Below, one piece after another: positions 36,485 to 46,704 of a DNA stretch of 62,319 nucleotides (its first letter is position 1; each line of letters starts with the position of its first letter). A program made the translations under genes and the position numbers. The stretch is from the NCBI GenBank assembly GCA_947627875.1, contig CANQXS010000015.1, positions 1 to 62,319 on the forward strand. Direction: 5' to 3'. The stretch comes from an uncultured Clostridia bacterium. Its GTDB lineage: Bacteria > Bacillota > Clostridia > Oscillospirales > Ruminococcaceae. Below the pieces are notes generated by a model that was not told the DNA's origin, made no database searches, and saw only the letters and a list, made by a program, of their open reading frames with translations.

Positions 36485-38643
36485 TGAACGAAAAATTACA
36501 GGTTAGAAACCTTAGAATTTCCTTCCGCACTTCAAACGGAAAGGTCCAGGCGGTCCGCGATATCTCCTTTGACCTCGCCACCGGCGAGACCCTTGCCATA
36601 GTCGGCGAATCCGGCTCGGGCAAATCGGTCACCTCAAAGGCGATACTCGGAATACTCGCCGGCAACTCGATAGTTGAGTCGGGCGAGATAATCTACGACG
36701 GTAAAGATCTCTTAAAGATCTCTGAAGAAGACTTCCATAAGATCCGCGGCGACAAGATCGCCATGATATTCCAGGACCCGATGTCTTCGCTCAACCCGAT
36801 AGTAAGGATAGGGCGCCAGCTCACCGAAGCTATGCTCTTAAAGGGCAAGGCGAGGCAGCGCGAGTGCCGCGCGACCTTCAACGGCTATCTTAAAAACCTC
36901 AATAAAGCGATGGTTGCTTCGAACGACCCCGCAAGAGCCGCCGCGATAAACGAAAACTGCCGCAAGTTCGACAAGTTCGAGTTTAAGCATATCGAGCTCG
37001 AATCCGCCTATAAAAAGGCTTTCGAGGCTGCGAGCGAGACCGTTGACGACATCGGCAAGATAGCCTTCGAGCTCGAAAAGAAGTCGGTCGCCAAGGGCTC
37101 AGCCGACCGCATAAACGACATCGTTAAGCAGTCGAAGGACTCGATAAACGAATACGTCGTATCGCCCGAGCACAAGGCGGAGGTATATTCTCTCGCAGGC
37201 TCGCTCGCCTCGGAGTTCTCCAAGGCGAAGAAGTCGATGAATTTCGACACCGTTTTGGGTATTCTCTATAAGCTCCGCGATTTCGCTCAGGAGGGCATTT
37301 CAAAGAAGGCTCCCAACTTCTTCTGCATGGGCTACTACCTCACCTTCAGCGATAAGCCGCTCCCCGATATGCCGGTAGACGAGCTCAACAAGTTCCTTCA
37401 CGACTATATCGATAAGGACTTTATGCTCGCCTTCATCGACGACGCCGAAAGGGCTCTCGAATATTCTTCTTCGATAGTCATCGGCAATATGCGCAAGGCC
37501 ATAGAAGAGCTCAACGCCGCGAAGGCGGTTTATACCCGCGAAAATCTCGACAAGAAGGAATGCTACGACACCTATAAGGCGCTCTCGGCGACCGTCAAGA
37601 GCTGCATAGACGTCCTCAACATTACAAAAGACAGCCTTTCCTTCACCTTCGCCCCCAGCATCAAGAGCCAGATAGACAACTACTTCCACGCTATCGGAGC
37701 CAACGTAAAGGCTCAGCGCGTCCACGACAGAGACCAGCGCAAGTTCGACAGGATAGTCGCAAAGGGCAAGAAGCCCGACTGGGAAGTCGCCGACGCCGCG
37801 ATAACCGACCTTGAGCTCATCAAGGAGAATATCGTAACGATAATCACCCGCCTTGTCGACCATTACGACGAGGTCATCGCGAATTACTCCTCCCGCAAGT
37901 TCGACGAGGAGACCGTCGCGGTAATAGATTACCTCAAGGCCAACGCCTCGGGAGTTGTAGACAAGGTAACCCGCAGAGTCGCGAAGCACCGCGCCATCAA
38001 GCTTATGGACGAGGTCGGCATCGCCGAGCCCCATAAGAGATATAAGCAGTATCCCTTCGAGTTCTCGGGAGGTATGAGGCAGAGAATAGTTATAGCGATA
38101 GCCCTCGCCGCCAACCCCGATATACTTATCTGCGACGAGCCCACCACCGCTCTCGACGTTACCATTCAGGCTCAGATACTCGAGCTTATAAACAACCTTA
38201 AGGAAGAGCGCAACCTCTCGGTCATATTCATCACCCACGACCTCGGCGTCGTTGCGAATATGGCGGACAGAGTAGCGGTCATGTATGCCGGAAAGATAGT
38301 CGAATACGGCACCTCGGAGGATATCTTCTATCACTCCGCCCACCCCTATACCTGGGCGCTCCTCAGCTCGATGCCCGACCTTGATACCGACGAAAAGCTC
38401 GAAGCTATCCCCGGCACTCCTCCGAATATGATCTACCCGCCGAAGGGCGACGCCTTTGCTCCGCGTAATAAATACGCGATGCAGATCGACTTCGAGCGCC
38501 AGCCGCCGATGTTTAAGATAAGCGACACCCATTACGCCGCCACCTGGCTTCTCCACCCCGACGCGCCCAAGGTCGATCCTCCGAAGGCTGTTGTCGACAG
38601 AATCAGAAGAATGAACGAGAGGAGGGCGACTAAGGATGAGTAA
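36484..38643 (+). CDS. oppD: Peptide ABC transporter ATPase OppD-like with ~375-residue insert
   Basis: 719 residues; normal OppD is about 330. Walker A GESGSGKS is at 41-48 and the Q-loop [12 protein letters not shown] at 94-105. Roughly residues 125-500 form a helical, charged insert (for example [20 protein letters not shown]). The canonical sequence then resumes: [20 protein letters not shown], signature FSGGMRQR at 527-534, Walker [14 protein letters not shown] from 547, and the C-terminal oligopeptide domain. The insert occupies the helical subdomain, which faces the permease. All catalytic motifs are intact, so the protein should work. It overlaps its neighbours at both ends. Confidence 0.92.
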   Translation: MNEKLQVRNLRISFRTSNGKVQAVRDISFDLATGETLAIVGESGSGKSVTSKAILGILAGNSIVESGEIIYDGKDLLKISEEDFHKIRGDKIAMIFQDPMSSLNPIVRIGRQLTEAMLLKGKARQRECRATFNGYLKNLNKAMVASNDPARAAAINENCRKFDKFEFKHIELESAYKKAFEAASETVDDIGKIAFELEKKSVAKGSADRINDIVKQSKDSINEYVVSPEHKAEVYSLAGSLASEFSKAKKSMNFDTVLGILYKLRDFAQEGISKKAPNFFCMGYYLTFSDKPLPDMPVDELNKFLHDYIDKDFMLAFIDDAERALEYSSSIVIGNMRKAIEELNAAKAVYTRENLDKKECYDTYKALSATVKSCIDVLNITKDSLSFTFAPSIKSQIDNYFHAIGANVKAQRVHDRDQRKFDRIVAKGKKPDWEVADAAITDLELIKENIVTIITRLVDHYDEVIANYSSRKFDEETVAVIDYLKANASGVVDKVTRRVAKHRAIKLMDEVGIAEPHKRYKQYPFEFSGGMRQRIVIAIALAANPDILICDEPTTALDVTIQAQILELINNLKEERNLSVIFITHDLGVVANMADRVAVMYAGKIVEYGTSEDIFYHSAHPYTWALLSSMPDLDTDEKLEAIPGTPPNMIYPPKGDAFAPRNKYAMQIDFERQPPMFKISDTHYAATWLLHPDAPKVDPPKAVVDRIRRMNERRATKDE

Positions 38644-39814
38644 TCAGGAAACCTTGCTCAGAGTTGAGCATCTTTGCCAGTATTTCAAAGCGGGCGATTT
38701 CGTCACCAAGGCGGTCGACGACGTAAGCTTCGACATTAAAAAGGGCGAGGTCTTCGGTCTCGTCGGAGAGTCGGGCTGCGGCAAAACCACCACCGGACGC
38801 TCGATAATCAAGCTTTACAACATCACCTCCGGAAACGTCATCTTTAAGGGCGTAAGAATAGCCGCCGGCATCCAGTCTTATAAAGACAATATCAAGAAAG
38901 CAAAAGCCGATAAAATCCCCAATCTCAGCGAATATATCGCCGAGCAGAAAAAGCTCATAAAAGAGGCTAAATACGACCAGAAGAACTGCGACAAGGAGTA
39001 TTCCAAAAAGCTCGTCGCTGAGCTCAAGGCAAAGTATGAGCCGCTTATCGCAGGCGCTTCCGACCCTGCCGAAAAGCAGAAGCTCACCCTTGAATACAAG
39101 GACGAACTCTATAAGGCAAAGAGGACAAAGCTCGTAACCCAGATTCAGATGATATTCCAAGACCCGATAGCTTCGCTCGACCCCCGTATGACGGTCCGCG
39201 AAATTATCGCCGAGGGGCTTATCATTCAGGGCGAGCGCAACAAAAAGGTCATCGATCAAAAGGTTTATGAGATGCTCGAGCTCGTCGGGCTTGTTCCCGA
39301 GCACGCCTCCCGCTATCCTCATGAATTTTCCGGCGGTCAGCGCCAGAGAATAGGCGTTGCGAGGTCGATAATCATGCAGCCCGAGCTCATCATCGCCGAC
39401 GAGCCCGTTTCCGCTCTCGACGTTTCGGTCCAGGCGCAGGTAATAAACCTTCTGAACGATTTGAGAGACCGCTTCGGTCTGACCATTCTCTTCATCGCCC
39501 ACGACCTCTCGGTTGTAAAATACTTCTCCGACCGCATCGGAGTTATGTATTACGGCAAACTCGTTGAGCTTGCGAATTCCGACGAGCTCTTCGCTCACCC
39601 CCTTCACCCATACACCAAGTCGCTGCTCTCGGCTATCCCGCTTCCCGACCCGATCTATGAGAAGGCGAGAAAGAGAATAGTTTACAATCCTCTTGCCGAA
39701 CACGACTACTCGGTCGATAAGCCTACGCTTCGCGAGGTCAGCCCCGGTCACTTTGTTCAGTGCAACGACGCTGAATATAAGAGGATCATGCAGGAGCTGA
39801 ACGGCGGTAACTGA
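38636..39814 (+). CDS. oppF: Peptide ABC transporter ATPase OppF-like with ~90-residue insert
   Basis: 392 residues. Walker A GESGCGKT is at 44-51. Before the Q-loop ([15 protein letters not shown] from about 171) there is a lysine-rich coiled insert at about 75-165 ([18 protein letters not shown] and [18 protein letters not shown]). Signature [10 protein letters not shown] and Walker [14 protein letters not shown] are intact. It ends with the usual OppF tail [15 protein letters not shown]. The start at 38636 overlaps the oppD end by 8 bp. Confidence 0.92.
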   Translation: MSNQETLLRVEHLCQYFKAGDFVTKAVDDVSFDIKKGEVFGLVGESGCGKTTTGRSIIKLYNITSGNVIFKGVRIAAGIQSYKDNIKKAKADKIPNLSEYIAEQKKLIKEAKYDQKNCDKEYSKKLVAELKAKYEPLIAGASDPAEKQKLTLEYKDELYKAKRTKLVTQIQMIFQDPIASLDPRMTVREIIAEGLIIQGERNKKVIDQKVYEMLELVGLVPEHASRYPHEFSGGQRQRIGVARSIIMQPELIIADEPVSALDVSVQAQVINLLNDLRDRFGLTILFIAHDLSVVKYFSDRIGVMYYGKLVELANSDELFAHPLHPYTKSLLSAIPLPDPIYEKARKRIVYNPLAEHDYSVDKPTLREVSPGHFVQCNDAEYKRIMQELNGGN

Positions 39815-40200
39815 TGTCTGAGCGAAAAAAGGATTTCCTTCTGAACCTTGCCGTCGGCGGCGTTTTAGCCGTTGTGATGCTCATAGTCGAGCTCGCAAGG
39901 GGCAGGGATATCCTTACAAGCCTTTGCAACTGCTTTTCGGTGCCTGCCGTGTTCCTCCTCGGAATAGGCGGGCTTAAGGGCATAAGGAACAGGGGAGCCT
40001 TCGACGTTATGGGCTTCGGCTTGAAATCCACCGTCGAGACCTTTATACCGATGCTCAGAAAGAACGAAAAGGAGACCTTTGATGACTACCGCGAGCGCAA
40101 GGAGGCTTCGCGGAGATCCTCGCGCGGGCTTCTTATGGCAGGAGCCGTTTATCTCGCGATATCGGTCGTATTGCTGATAGTCTACGAATTTGTGTATTAA
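39814..40200 (+). CDS. DUF3899-like small membrane protein
   Basis: 128 residues with three membrane segments (about 9-25, 43-55 and 105-126) and a charged cytoplasmic loop. The segment GAFDVMGFGLKSTVETFIPM suggests the DUF3899 family. It overlaps the oppF stop by one base, so it is the last gene of the importer operon and may be an accessory subunit. Function unknown. Confidence 0.65.
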   Translation: MSERKKDFLLNLAVGGVLAVVMLIVELARGRDILTSLCNCFSVPAVFLLGIGGLKGIRNRGAFDVMGFGLKSTVETFIPMLRKNEKETFDDYRERKEASRRSSRGLLMAGAVYLAISVVLLIVYEFVY

Positions 40201-40206
40201 AATGAG

Positions 40207-40233
40207 GCGCGGCGTCTTAAGATGCCGCGCTTT
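40207..40233 (+). terminator. Terminator of the peptide importer operon
   Basis: Near-perfect 12-bp arms (GCGCGGCGTCTT at 40207-40218) followed by TTTCTGTT. Confidence 0.75.
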
Positions 40234-40293
40234 CTGTTGCAATTTTTCTTAAAGTGTGGTAGAATATACCCGTAAAGTCAGGAGGGCGGAGAA

Positions 40294-40896
40294 ATGATAA
40301 GGCTGTCGGAGCGGGTCTCATATATAAAGGCGACCGAAGAGCCTCTTTCGGCGGATGTAGGCCTCGTTTTCGGCGACAGATGTTTATGGCTCTACGACGT
40401 CGGGAACAACCCGCTTATTACCGCCGAGCTAAGAGGCATCGACCTGCCGAAGGCGGCTGTTTTGTCTCATTTTCACCCCGACCACACCGGCGCGCTCGCC
40501 GATATAAGCGCAAAGAGGGTTTATCTCAGCGCGTATACAAAGAAATATATCGGCTTCGGGGAGACCGTCGCCGATGACGTTTATATAAACGACGGCGCGG
40601 AGCTTCATATATTTTTGCTGCCGTCGAGCCATTCAAAGGGCGCTCTCGGGCTCGAAACCGACGATTTCGCCTTTTTGGGCGACGGGATCTATTCTATGCA
40701 AAAGGGCGGCAGAGCCGTTTATAACGCCACGCTGCTTAAAGATACCTTAGACTGCCTTAAGCGCCTAAGCGCAAAGACCTTTCTTTTGAGCCACGACCCG
40801 CAGTATGCCCGCCCGCGCGGCGAAGTGACAGCGGAGCTCGAGGAGATATACTCCCGCCGCAGAAAAGAAGAGGCATATATCGAAGTCAGGGAATAA
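40294..40896 (+). CDS. Metallo-beta-lactamase-fold hydrolase
   Basis: 200 residues. It has the metal-binding signature SHFHPDHTGAL near residue 50, then SSHSKGALGL, FAFLGDGIY and LSHDPQY. Such proteins are small hydrolases (thioesterase, phosphodiesterase or quinone-related), and substrate cannot be told. GGAGGGC precedes the ATG. It is 25 bp ahead of malQ and may share its transcript. Confidence 0.82.
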   Translation: MIRLSERVSYIKATEEPLSADVGLVFGDRCLWLYDVGNNPLITAELRGIDLPKAAVLSHFHPDHTGALADISAKRVYLSAYTKKYIGFGETVADDVYINDGAELHIFLLPSSHSKGALGLETDDFAFLGDGIYSMQKGGRAVYNATLLKDTLDCLKRLSAKTFLLSHDPQYARPRGEVTAELEEIYSRRRKEEAYIEVRE

Positions 40897-40921
40897 TTAA
40901 ATACCGAAAGGAGTTAATAAT

Positions 40922-42451
40922 ATGAGATCAAGCGGATTACTGCTCGGAATAGCCTCCCTCCCCGGGGAATACGGGATAGGGAAGCTCGGAAAAGAGGCGA
41001 GAGAGTTTGTGGATTTTCTCAAATCGGCAAAGCAGAGGTACTGGCAGATTCTTCCCCTCTCGCAGACCGGCTACGGCGATTCCCCCTATCAGTCCTTCTC
41101 GATCCACGCAGGCAACCCCTATTTCATCGACCTCGAAACCCTCGAGGAGGACGGTCTTTTAAAGCCGGAGGACTACAAAAACGTCTGCTTCGGCGACCAC
41201 AGGCAATACATAAATTACGGAATGCTCTACGAGGCGATATATCCCGTCCTGAGAAAGGCTTACGCGCGCTTTGAGCCCGACGGCGGTTACCGCGCGTTCT
41301 GCGAAAAAAACAGCGCATGGGTGGGCGACTACGCGCTCTTTATGGCTGAAAAGAACGCCCACGGCGGCGCGCCTTGGTATGAATGGGAGGAGGAGCTTAG
41401 GCTCGCCGAGCCGAAAGCCCTCGAAAATGCGCGAAAAGAGCTTGCCGACGAGATAGGGTTTTATCAATTCTTGCAGTATGAATTCTTTAAGCAGTGGTTC
41501 GCGCTGAAGGAATACGCCAACAAAAACGGCGTCGGGATAATCGGAGATATGCCGATCTACTGCGCTTATGACAGCGTTGAGGCTTGGCTCGAGCCGGAGC
41601 TGTTTGAGTTTGACGCCGATAAAAAGCCGATAAACGTTGCCGGCTGCCCGCCCGACGGCTACGCGCTCGAAGGTCAGCTCTGGGGCAACCCGCTCTATAA
41701 CTGGAAAGATATGGAGCAGAACGGCTATAAATGGTGGATAGACCGCATCGCCTTCGCCACCGATATCTACGACGTTCTGAGAATAGACCATTTCCGCGGG
41801 TTCGCGGGGTATTACGCGGTCCCCGCGAAGGATAAGAACGCCGTAAACGGTCACTGGTGCGAAGGACCGCGAATGAAGCTCTTCAACTCGACCAACTACT
41901 GGCTCGGAAAGAAGCATATAATCGCCGAGGACCTCGGCTTTATCACCGACGATGTGGTTCAGCTCTTAAAGGACACCGGCTACTCCGGAATGAAGGCGCT
42001 TCAGTTTGCCTTCGACCCGACCGCGCAGGGCGAATATCTCCCCTGCAACCTTCAGAGCCCCTCCTGCGTTATCTACACCTCGACCCACGACAGCGATACC
42101 GCGAAGGGCTGGGCAGAGAATCTCTCGGGCAGAGACCTTAGCTTCTGCCTCGACTATTGCGGGGTAAAATTCCGCAGGGATATCCCCGACGCGCTTTTAA
42201 GGCTCGCCTGGTCGTCGATAGCCGAGATAGCCGTCGCCCAGCCTCAGGACTTCCTCGGGCTCGGCAACGAAGCGAGGATAAACGTTCCCTCAACGGTGGG
42301 GCAGAACTGGCGCTGGAGGATACTTTCCGAGCAGCTCAGCAAACAGCTTGCCGAGAAGATACGCCGCCTGACCGAGACCTATAACCGCGCGGGCTTCGTT
42401 TCGCATAAGCAGTCAGACGAGGAGCGGGGATATGTCTTCTCGGACCGATAA
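40922..42451 (+). CDS. malQ: 4-alpha-glucanotransferase (amylomaltase)
   Basis: 509 residues. Transfers maltosyl units between alpha-1,4-glucans in maltodextrin use. GH77 motifs: RYWQILPLSQTGYGDSPYQS, VGIIGDMPIYCAYDSVEAW, LRIDHFRGFAGYYAVPA with the nucleophile Asp, IIAEDLGFITDDV with the acid Glu, and YTSTHDSDTAKGW. Length matches short bacterial MalQ. GAAAGGAG precedes the ATG. Confidence 0.96.
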   Translation: MRSSGLLLGIASLPGEYGIGKLGKEAREFVDFLKSAKQRYWQILPLSQTGYGDSPYQSFSIHAGNPYFIDLETLEEDGLLKPEDYKNVCFGDHRQYINYGMLYEAIYPVLRKAYARFEPDGGYRAFCEKNSAWVGDYALFMAEKNAHGGAPWYEWEEELRLAEPKALENARKELADEIGFYQFLQYEFFKQWFALKEYANKNGVGIIGDMPIYCAYDSVEAWLEPELFEFDADKKPINVAGCPPDGYALEGQLWGNPLYNWKDMEQNGYKWWIDRIAFATDIYDVLRIDHFRGFAGYYAVPAKDKNAVNGHWCEGPRMKLFNSTNYWLGKKHIIAEDLGFITDDVVQLLKDTGYSGMKALQFAFDPTAQGEYLPCNLQSPSCVIYTSTHDSDTAKGWAENLSGRDLSFCLDYCGVKFRRDIPDALLRLAWSSIAEIAVAQPQDFLGLGNEARINVPSTVGQNWRWRILSEQLSKQLAEKIRRLTETYNRAGFVSHKQSDEERGYVFSDR

Positions 42452-42506
42452 AAAATCAAAAACATAATAAACGCGGGGCAAATGCCCGGCGGGAAGGAGA
42501 ACGGAT

Positions 42507-43061
42507 ATGAAAAAAAGTTTTTGGACGAGCATTTTGGTAGCGCTTATCGAGGCTGCGATAGGAGTTTTGCTGCTGATAAATCCTACGGGGCTCGCGAGGT
42601 TCATTATAAGAGCCTTCGGTGTGCTTCTGATAATCCCCGGGATATTCGGCATAATCCGCTATTTCTCGGAGAAGCCCGAGATTTCGGCGATAGACGGCGG
42701 GCTGTTTATCGGCGTGCTCGAATGCCTGTTCGGCGGCTTCTGCGCCTTTAACCCTCAGTGGTTCATCGACACCTTCCCGGTGCTTACCGTTTTATACGGC
42801 GTCGGGGTCCTTGTGATGGGCGTTTATAAGCTGCAATGGTGCGTAGATATGATAAGATTCAAGGCGAAATATTGGTATCTCGTCGGAATTTCGGCGCTGC
42901 TGTCGGCGGCGTTCGGAATAGCGATCCTTGTCGACCCGTTTACCGCTACCGAGGCGCTCTGGATGTTCATAGCGATAACGGTCATCATCGATGCCGTCGT
43001 CGATATCATCGTTGCGATAATCGGCAGAAAAACGCTCTATAAATATCTCGAAGATATATGA
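42507..43061 (+). CDS. DUF308/HdeD-like membrane protein
   Basis: 184 residues with six short membrane helices in repeated pairs (ALIEAAIGVLLLINPTGLAR, then FGVLLIIPGIFGIIRYF). The 'GxLLLxNP' element recurs in altered form (GGFCAFNPQW; GIAILVDPF), the mark of the DUF308/HdeD family. Function outside enteric acid resistance is unknown. GGAAGGAG lies upstream; a terminator follows. Confidence 0.8.
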   Translation: MKKSFWTSILVALIEAAIGVLLLINPTGLARFIIRAFGVLLIIPGIFGIIRYFSEKPEISAIDGGLFIGVLECLFGGFCAFNPQWFIDTFPVLTVLYGVGVLVMGVYKLQWCVDMIRFKAKYWYLVGISALLSAAFGIAILVDPFTATEALWMFIAITVIIDAVVDIIVAIIGRKTLYKYLEDI

Positions 43062-43066
43062 ACAAA

Positions 43067-43097
43067 TGCCCCGCACATTGCGGGGCAATAGTTTTTA
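43067..43097 (+). terminator. Terminator after the DUF308 gene
   Basis: Perfect 8-bp arms TGCCCCGC (43067-43074) and GCGGGGCA (43080-43087), then a T run. Confidence 0.85.
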
Positions 43098-43126
43098 TTG
43101 ACACCTCCGCGTCAGCGTGATAATAT
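43098..43126 (+). promoter_or_regulatory. Sigma-A promoter of cysK-luxS
   Basis: TTGACA (43098-43103), 17 bp, TAATAT (43121-43126), 27 bp before the cysK ATG. The short leader leaves no room for a T-box or S-box riboswitch. Confidence 0.8.
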
Positions 43127-43152
43127 GATAAAAGCAGCAAGGAGGAACCGAT

Positions 43153-44091
43153 ATGAAGGTTTATGAAAGGCTGACCGACCTTATCGGTCACACGCCTCTT
43201 TTAAAGCTCGGCGGCTACTGCGAAAAAAACGGGCTCTGCGCCGATATCTGCGCAAAGCTGGAATACTTCAACCCTGCGGGCAGCGTTAAAGACAGAGTCG
43301 CGCTCGCGATGATAGACGACGCCGAAGCGCGCGGCGTTTTAAAGAGCGGCTCGGTTATAATCGAGCCGACGAGCGGCAACACCGGAATAGGGCTCGCTTC
43401 GGTAGCGGCTTCAAGGGGCTATAGGGTCATTTTAACGATGCCCGAGACTATGAGCGTTGAGCGCCGCAGCCTTTTAAAGGCTTACGGTGCCGAGATAGTT
43501 CTGACCGAGGGCTCAAAGGGAATGAAGGGCGCCATCGCGAAGGCAGAGGAGCTCGCCGCCGAAATTCCCGGGAGCTTTATCCCCGGGCAGTTTGAGAATC
43601 CCGCCAACCCCGAGGCGCATTTTAAAACCACCGGTCCCGAGATATGGGAGGACACCGACGGCAAGGTCGATATCTTCGTTGCGGGAGTCGGCACCGGAGG
43701 GACGGTCTCTGGCGTCGGCAGATATTTAAAGAGCAAGAACCCGAACATTAAGATAGTCGCGGTAGAGCCCGCAGGCTCGCCGGTGCTCTCTAAGGGAGTA
43801 TCGGGCGCGCACGGAATCCAGGGCATCGGCGCGGGATTCGTCCCGAAAACGCTCGACACCGGAATATACGACGAAATAATCGCGGTCGAAAACGAAGACG
43901 CCTTCGAGACGGGCAGAAAGCTTGCCAAAACCGAGGGGCTTCTGGTCGGCATATCCTCGGGAGCGGCGGTATGGGCGGCGGCTCAGGTCACAAAGCGCCC
44001 CGAAAACAGGGGAAAGCTCATAGTCGCGCTCCTGCCCGACACCGGCGACAGGTATCTTTCGACGGCGATGTTTGCGGAGGAAGAAAAATGA
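43153..44091 (+). CDS. cysK: Cysteine synthase A
   Basis: 312 residues. PLP enzyme making cysteine from O-acetylserine and sulfide. It has the PLP lysine in [12 protein letters not shown], the substrate loop [12 protein letters not shown], phosphate-binding [16 protein letters not shown], and [16 protein letters not shown] precedes the ATG. The stop overlaps the luxS start (ATGA), so the two are cotranslated. Related beta-synthases cannot be fully excluded, but the motifs fit CysK best. Confidence 0.94.
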   Translation: MKVYERLTDLIGHTPLLKLGGYCEKNGLCADICAKLEYFNPAGSVKDRVALAMIDDAEARGVLKSGSVIIEPTSGNTGIGLASVAASRGYRVILTMPETMSVERRSLLKAYGAEIVLTEGSKGMKGAIAKAEELAAEIPGSFIPGQFENPANPEAHFKTTGPEIWEDTDGKVDIFVAGVGTGGTVSGVGRYLKSKNPNIKIVAVEPAGSPVLSKGVSGAHGIQGIGAGFVPKTLDTGIYDEIIAVENEDAFETGRKLAKTEGLLVGISSGAAVWAAAQVTKRPENRGKLIVALLPDTGDRYLSTAMFAEEEK

Positions 44092-44549
44092 AAAAGATAG
44101 CGAGTTTTACCGTCGACCACGACAAGCTCGAGCGGGGAATGTATATCTCAAGGATCGACGGCGACGCCGTCACCTACGACATAAGAATGAAGAAGCAGAA
44201 CGGCGGCGATTATCTTTCAAACGCGGCGCTCCACACCGTAGAGCACCTTTTTGCGACGTTTGTCAGAAACGGCGAATTTTCGGACAGCGTTATATATGTA
44301 GGACCGATGGGCTGCCGCACAGGGTTTTATCTCGTCGTCAGAGACAGCGTTGCCCCCGAGCAGGCGATAGCGCTTGTTAAAGACACGTTTGAGTTTATAG
44401 CGGGCTTCGAGGGCGAGGTCCCCGGGGCAAAGCGCCGCGAATGCGGGAATTACCTTGAACACGACCTCGCCGGAGCGAAGGCAGAGGCGGCAGAAATGCT
44501 TAAGGTCCTCGCTGATTGGACTACGGAAAAGCTGAAGTATACAGAGTAA
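44088..44549 (+). CDS. luxS: S-ribosylhomocysteine lyase
   Basis: 153 residues. Converts S-ribosylhomocysteine to homocysteine and the precursor of AI-2. Metal ligands HTVEH (His49, Glu52, His53), the catalytic Cys76 in [10 protein letters not shown], and the second metal Cys in [12 protein letters not shown] are all present. It starts inside the cysK stop. Coupling to cysK joins two steps of sulfur amino-acid metabolism. Confidence 0.97.
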   Translation: MKKIASFTVDHDKLERGMYISRIDGDAVTYDIRMKKQNGGDYLSNAALHTVEHLFATFVRNGEFSDSVIYVGPMGCRTGFYLVVRDSVAPEQAIALVKDTFEFIAGFEGEVPGAKRRECGNYLEHDLAGAKAEAAEMLKVLADWTTEKLKYTE

Positions 44550-44599
44550 AAAACGAAGCGTTTTTAGGTTTTGCAAGAATCTTGCTTCCAACTATTTTC

Positions 44600-44628
44600 T
44601 TGACATATCGGGCGCAAAATTGTATAAT
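44600..44628 (+). promoter_or_regulatory. Consensus promoter of the FGGY kinase
   Basis: TTGACA (44600-44605), 17 bp, TATAAT (44623-44628), 43 bp before the ATG. Confidence 0.88.
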
Positions 44629-44671
44629 AAAATCACCGTTTACAGGAACATCACCGAAAAGGAGAATCATT

Positions 44672-46228
44672 ATGAACACATATCTCGGAATCGAATTCGG
44701 CTCGACAAGGATCAAGGCAATACTTATCGACGAAAAATCAAACGTTATCGCCTCGGGCGCTCACGATTGGGAGAACCGCCTCGACAACGGCGTCTGGACC
44801 TATACCCTCGACGATATCCGCGAAGGGCTTCAGGACGCCTACGCAAAGGTCGCGGCGGACTATAAAAAGAACTTCGGCGAGCCGCTCACTTCTGTCGGCG
44901 CGATGGGTATAAGCGCGATGATGCACGGCTATATGCCCTTCGACGAGGCAGGAAATCTTCTCGTTCCGTTCAGAACCTGGCGCAACACGATAACCGCCGA
45001 GGCCTCCGAGAAGCTCTCAGAGCTCTTCGGCTTCAACATTCCTCAGCGCTGGTCTATAGCCCACCTCTATCAGGCGATTTTGAACGGCGAGGAGCACGTC
45101 CCCGCGATAAAGAGCGTTCTCACCCTCGCGGGCTACATTCAGTGGATACTCACCGGCAGGAAGGTTGTCGGAGTCGGCGAGGCTTCGGGTATGTTCCCGA
45201 TCGATTCCGCGACCTGCAATTACGACGAAAAGATGATTGCCCAGTTCGATGAGTTAGTCGCCCCCAAGGGCTTCGGCTGGAAGCTTAAAGACGTTCTTCC
45301 CGAAGTCGCCGTTGCGGGCGAAAACGCCGGCGTTCTCACCGAATCGGGCGCAAAATTCCTCGACCCGACGGGAACCCTTAAGGCGGGAGTGCCGCTCTGC
45401 CCGCCCGAAGGCGACGCAGGCACCGGAATGGTCGCAACGAACAGCGTAAGAGTAAGGACCGGCAACGTTTCGGCGGGAACCTCAGTGTTCGCGATGATAG
45501 TTCTCGAAAAGGCGCTTTCAAAGCTCTATCCCGAGATAGATATGGTAACCACCCCGAGCGGCGCGCCTGTCGCTATGGTCCACTGCAACAACTGCTGCAC
45601 CGACCTCGACGCTTGGATGCGCATATTTATGGAATTTGCGGAGCTCTCGGGCCATCCGATGCGCAAGCCCGACCTCTACGACCTCCTTCTTATTAACGCT
45701 ATGAACGGCGACCCCGACTGCGGCGGGCTCACCTCCTGCAACTATTTCTCGGGCGAGCCGATAACCCATCTCGACGAGGGCAGACCGATGCTTCTTAGAC
45801 GCCCCGACTCGAATTTCAACATTGCAAACCTCATCAGGAACAACCTCTTCTCGGCTCTCGCGACCCTTAAGATAGGGCTTGACATTCTTCTCGCCGAAAA
45901 CGTTGAGATAGACAAGATACTCGGCCACGGCGGCTACTTCAAGACTAAGGGCGTAGGGCAGAAGCTCCTTGCCGCGGCTATGCGCACTCCCGTATCTGTT
46001 ATGGAGACTGCGGGCGAGGGCGGAGCCTGGGGTATGGCTATCCTCGCGAAATACTCCGCCGACGGTGCGGGCAAGAGCCTTGAGGACTACCTCGACGAAA
46101 AGGTATTCGCGGGAATGAGCGCGATAACCGAGCAGCCCGACCCGAAGGACGTAGAGGGCTTCGAGGGGTATATGAAAAACTACGCGAAGATGCTCAAAGC
46201 GGAGGAAGCTGCCGTAAAGAGCTACTGA
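44672..46228 (+). CDS. FGGY-family carbohydrate kinase
   Basis: 518 residues. ATP-dependent sugar or polyol kinase. The N-terminal phosphate motif is [16 protein letters not shown], the central hinge [13 protein letters not shown], and the C-terminal nucleotide site [14 protein letters not shown]. It resembles the xylulokinase/ribulokinase branch, but the exact substrate cannot be assigned; no isomerase or epimerase is adjacent. AAAAGGAG precedes the ATG at 44672. It is monocistronic with its own promoter and terminator. Confidence 0.85.
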   Translation: MNTYLGIEFGSTRIKAILIDEKSNVIASGAHDWENRLDNGVWTYTLDDIREGLQDAYAKVAADYKKNFGEPLTSVGAMGISAMMHGYMPFDEAGNLLVPFRTWRNTITAEASEKLSELFGFNIPQRWSIAHLYQAILNGEEHVPAIKSVLTLAGYIQWILTGRKVVGVGEASGMFPIDSATCNYDEKMIAQFDELVAPKGFGWKLKDVLPEVAVAGENAGVLTESGAKFLDPTGTLKAGVPLCPPEGDAGTGMVATNSVRVRTGNVSAGTSVFAMIVLEKALSKLYPEIDMVTTPSGAPVAMVHCNNCCTDLDAWMRIFMEFAELSGHPMRKPDLYDLLLINAMNGDPDCGGLTSCNYFSGEPITHLDEGRPMLLRRPDSNFNIANLIRNNLFSALATLKIGLDILLAENVEIDKILGHGGYFKTKGVGQKLLAAAMRTPVSVMETAGEGGAWGMAILAKYSADGAGKSLEDYLDEKVFAGMSAITEQPDPKDVEGFEGYMKNYAKMLKAEEAAVKSY

Positions 46229-46263
46229 TTTTGCGCCGCCCAAGCGTAATACATATTAACAGC

Positions 46264-46296
46264 AAAGCCGCCGGTTATTTCACCGACGGCTTTGAA
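46264..46296 (+). terminator. Terminator of the FGGY kinase
   Basis: 11-bp arms with one mismatch (AAAGCCGCCGG at 46264-46274; 46283-46293). Confidence 0.65.
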
Positions 46297-46472
46297 TTTG
46301 TATGCCGCTTATTTTTTCATGATTTCTCCCCAGTAGCCGGAGATAGTGAAACCGGCAGAAAAGCCCAATCCGGCAATATATCCAGAAATAAATAAAAAAT
46401 TCGTTGAAGATGACGAACACACTGTGGAGAAAACCTGCTTGCACGGCTAAAGAATGCCGAATAAAACGGGTA

Positions 46473-46501
46473 TTGACAAAAACACAATATGATGCTATAA
46501 T
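46473..46501 (+). promoter_or_regulatory. Promoter of the candidate antisense RNA
   Basis: TTGACA (46473-46478), 17 bp, TATAAT (46496-46501). No gene of useful length starts downstream; transcription would run into the terminator of the opposing small gene. Confidence 0.85.
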
Positions 46502-46507
46502 AATGGC

Positions 46508-46591
46508 AGAGAGCCGAACGGCTCAGCCTATCTAACACAATTACAAAAAGTAACCGCTTAGCTTTGGGCAGCGCCGGCGGTTACTTTTTTA
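46508..46591 (+). ncRNA. Candidate type I antitoxin antisense RNA
   Basis: Predicted transcript of about 84 bases from the consensus promoter to the T run at 46584-46590. It forms a short 5' hairpin (GAGCCGAACGGCTC at 46511-46524) and then the shared 13-bp terminator stem. Its 3' half is complementary to the end and terminator of the small hydrophobic peptide gene on the other strand, as in txpA/RatA and bsrG/SR4 systems. Ends are predicted, not measured. Confidence 0.55.
46545..46590. terminator. Bidirectional terminator shared by toxin and antisense RNA
   Basis: Perfect 13-bp arms (AAAAAGTAACCGC at 46545-46557; complement at 46577-46589), with T runs on both strands. The toxin stop codon lies inside the stem. 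Confidence 0.85.
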
Positions 46592-46652
46592 TGGTTTTGA
46601 ATATTTCCAGAACGATAAACGCTAAAATAACGATAAGTATCAATTCTTCCAT
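46581..46652 (-). CDS. Candidate type I toxin, 23-residue hydrophobic peptide
   Basis: The peptide reads MEELILIVILAF then IVLEIFKTIKK: two acidic residues, a hydrophobic helix of about 17 residues and a lysine-rich end, as in membrane-active type I toxins. AAAGGGGG (46669-46662) precedes the ATG by 9 bases. The ribosome site can pair with CCCC at the mRNA 5' side around a GAAA loop (46663-46674), which would restrict translation. It has a perfect promoter of its own. The gene is far below normal gene-finder length limits. Toxicity is inferred from architecture only. Confidence 0.6.
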   Translation of the reverse strand: MEELILIVILAFIVLEIFKTIKK

Positions 46653-46704
46653 TCGCCGCCACCCCCTTTCGGGGACCGAACCGCAAAAGCTCTCTGCAAT
46701 CGGC

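Noticed and set aside
37300-38556. A 418-codon frame antisense to the OppD-like gene
   Set aside because: Same artefact of codon bias; the sense strand carries all ATPase motifs.
46305-46440. A minus-strand frame ending FISGYIAGLGFSAGFTISGY that looks like a membrane protein tail
   Set aside because: No ATG with a ribosome site, an in-frame TAG just upstream, and only about 35 codons even from a GTG; possibly a fossil, not a supported gene.
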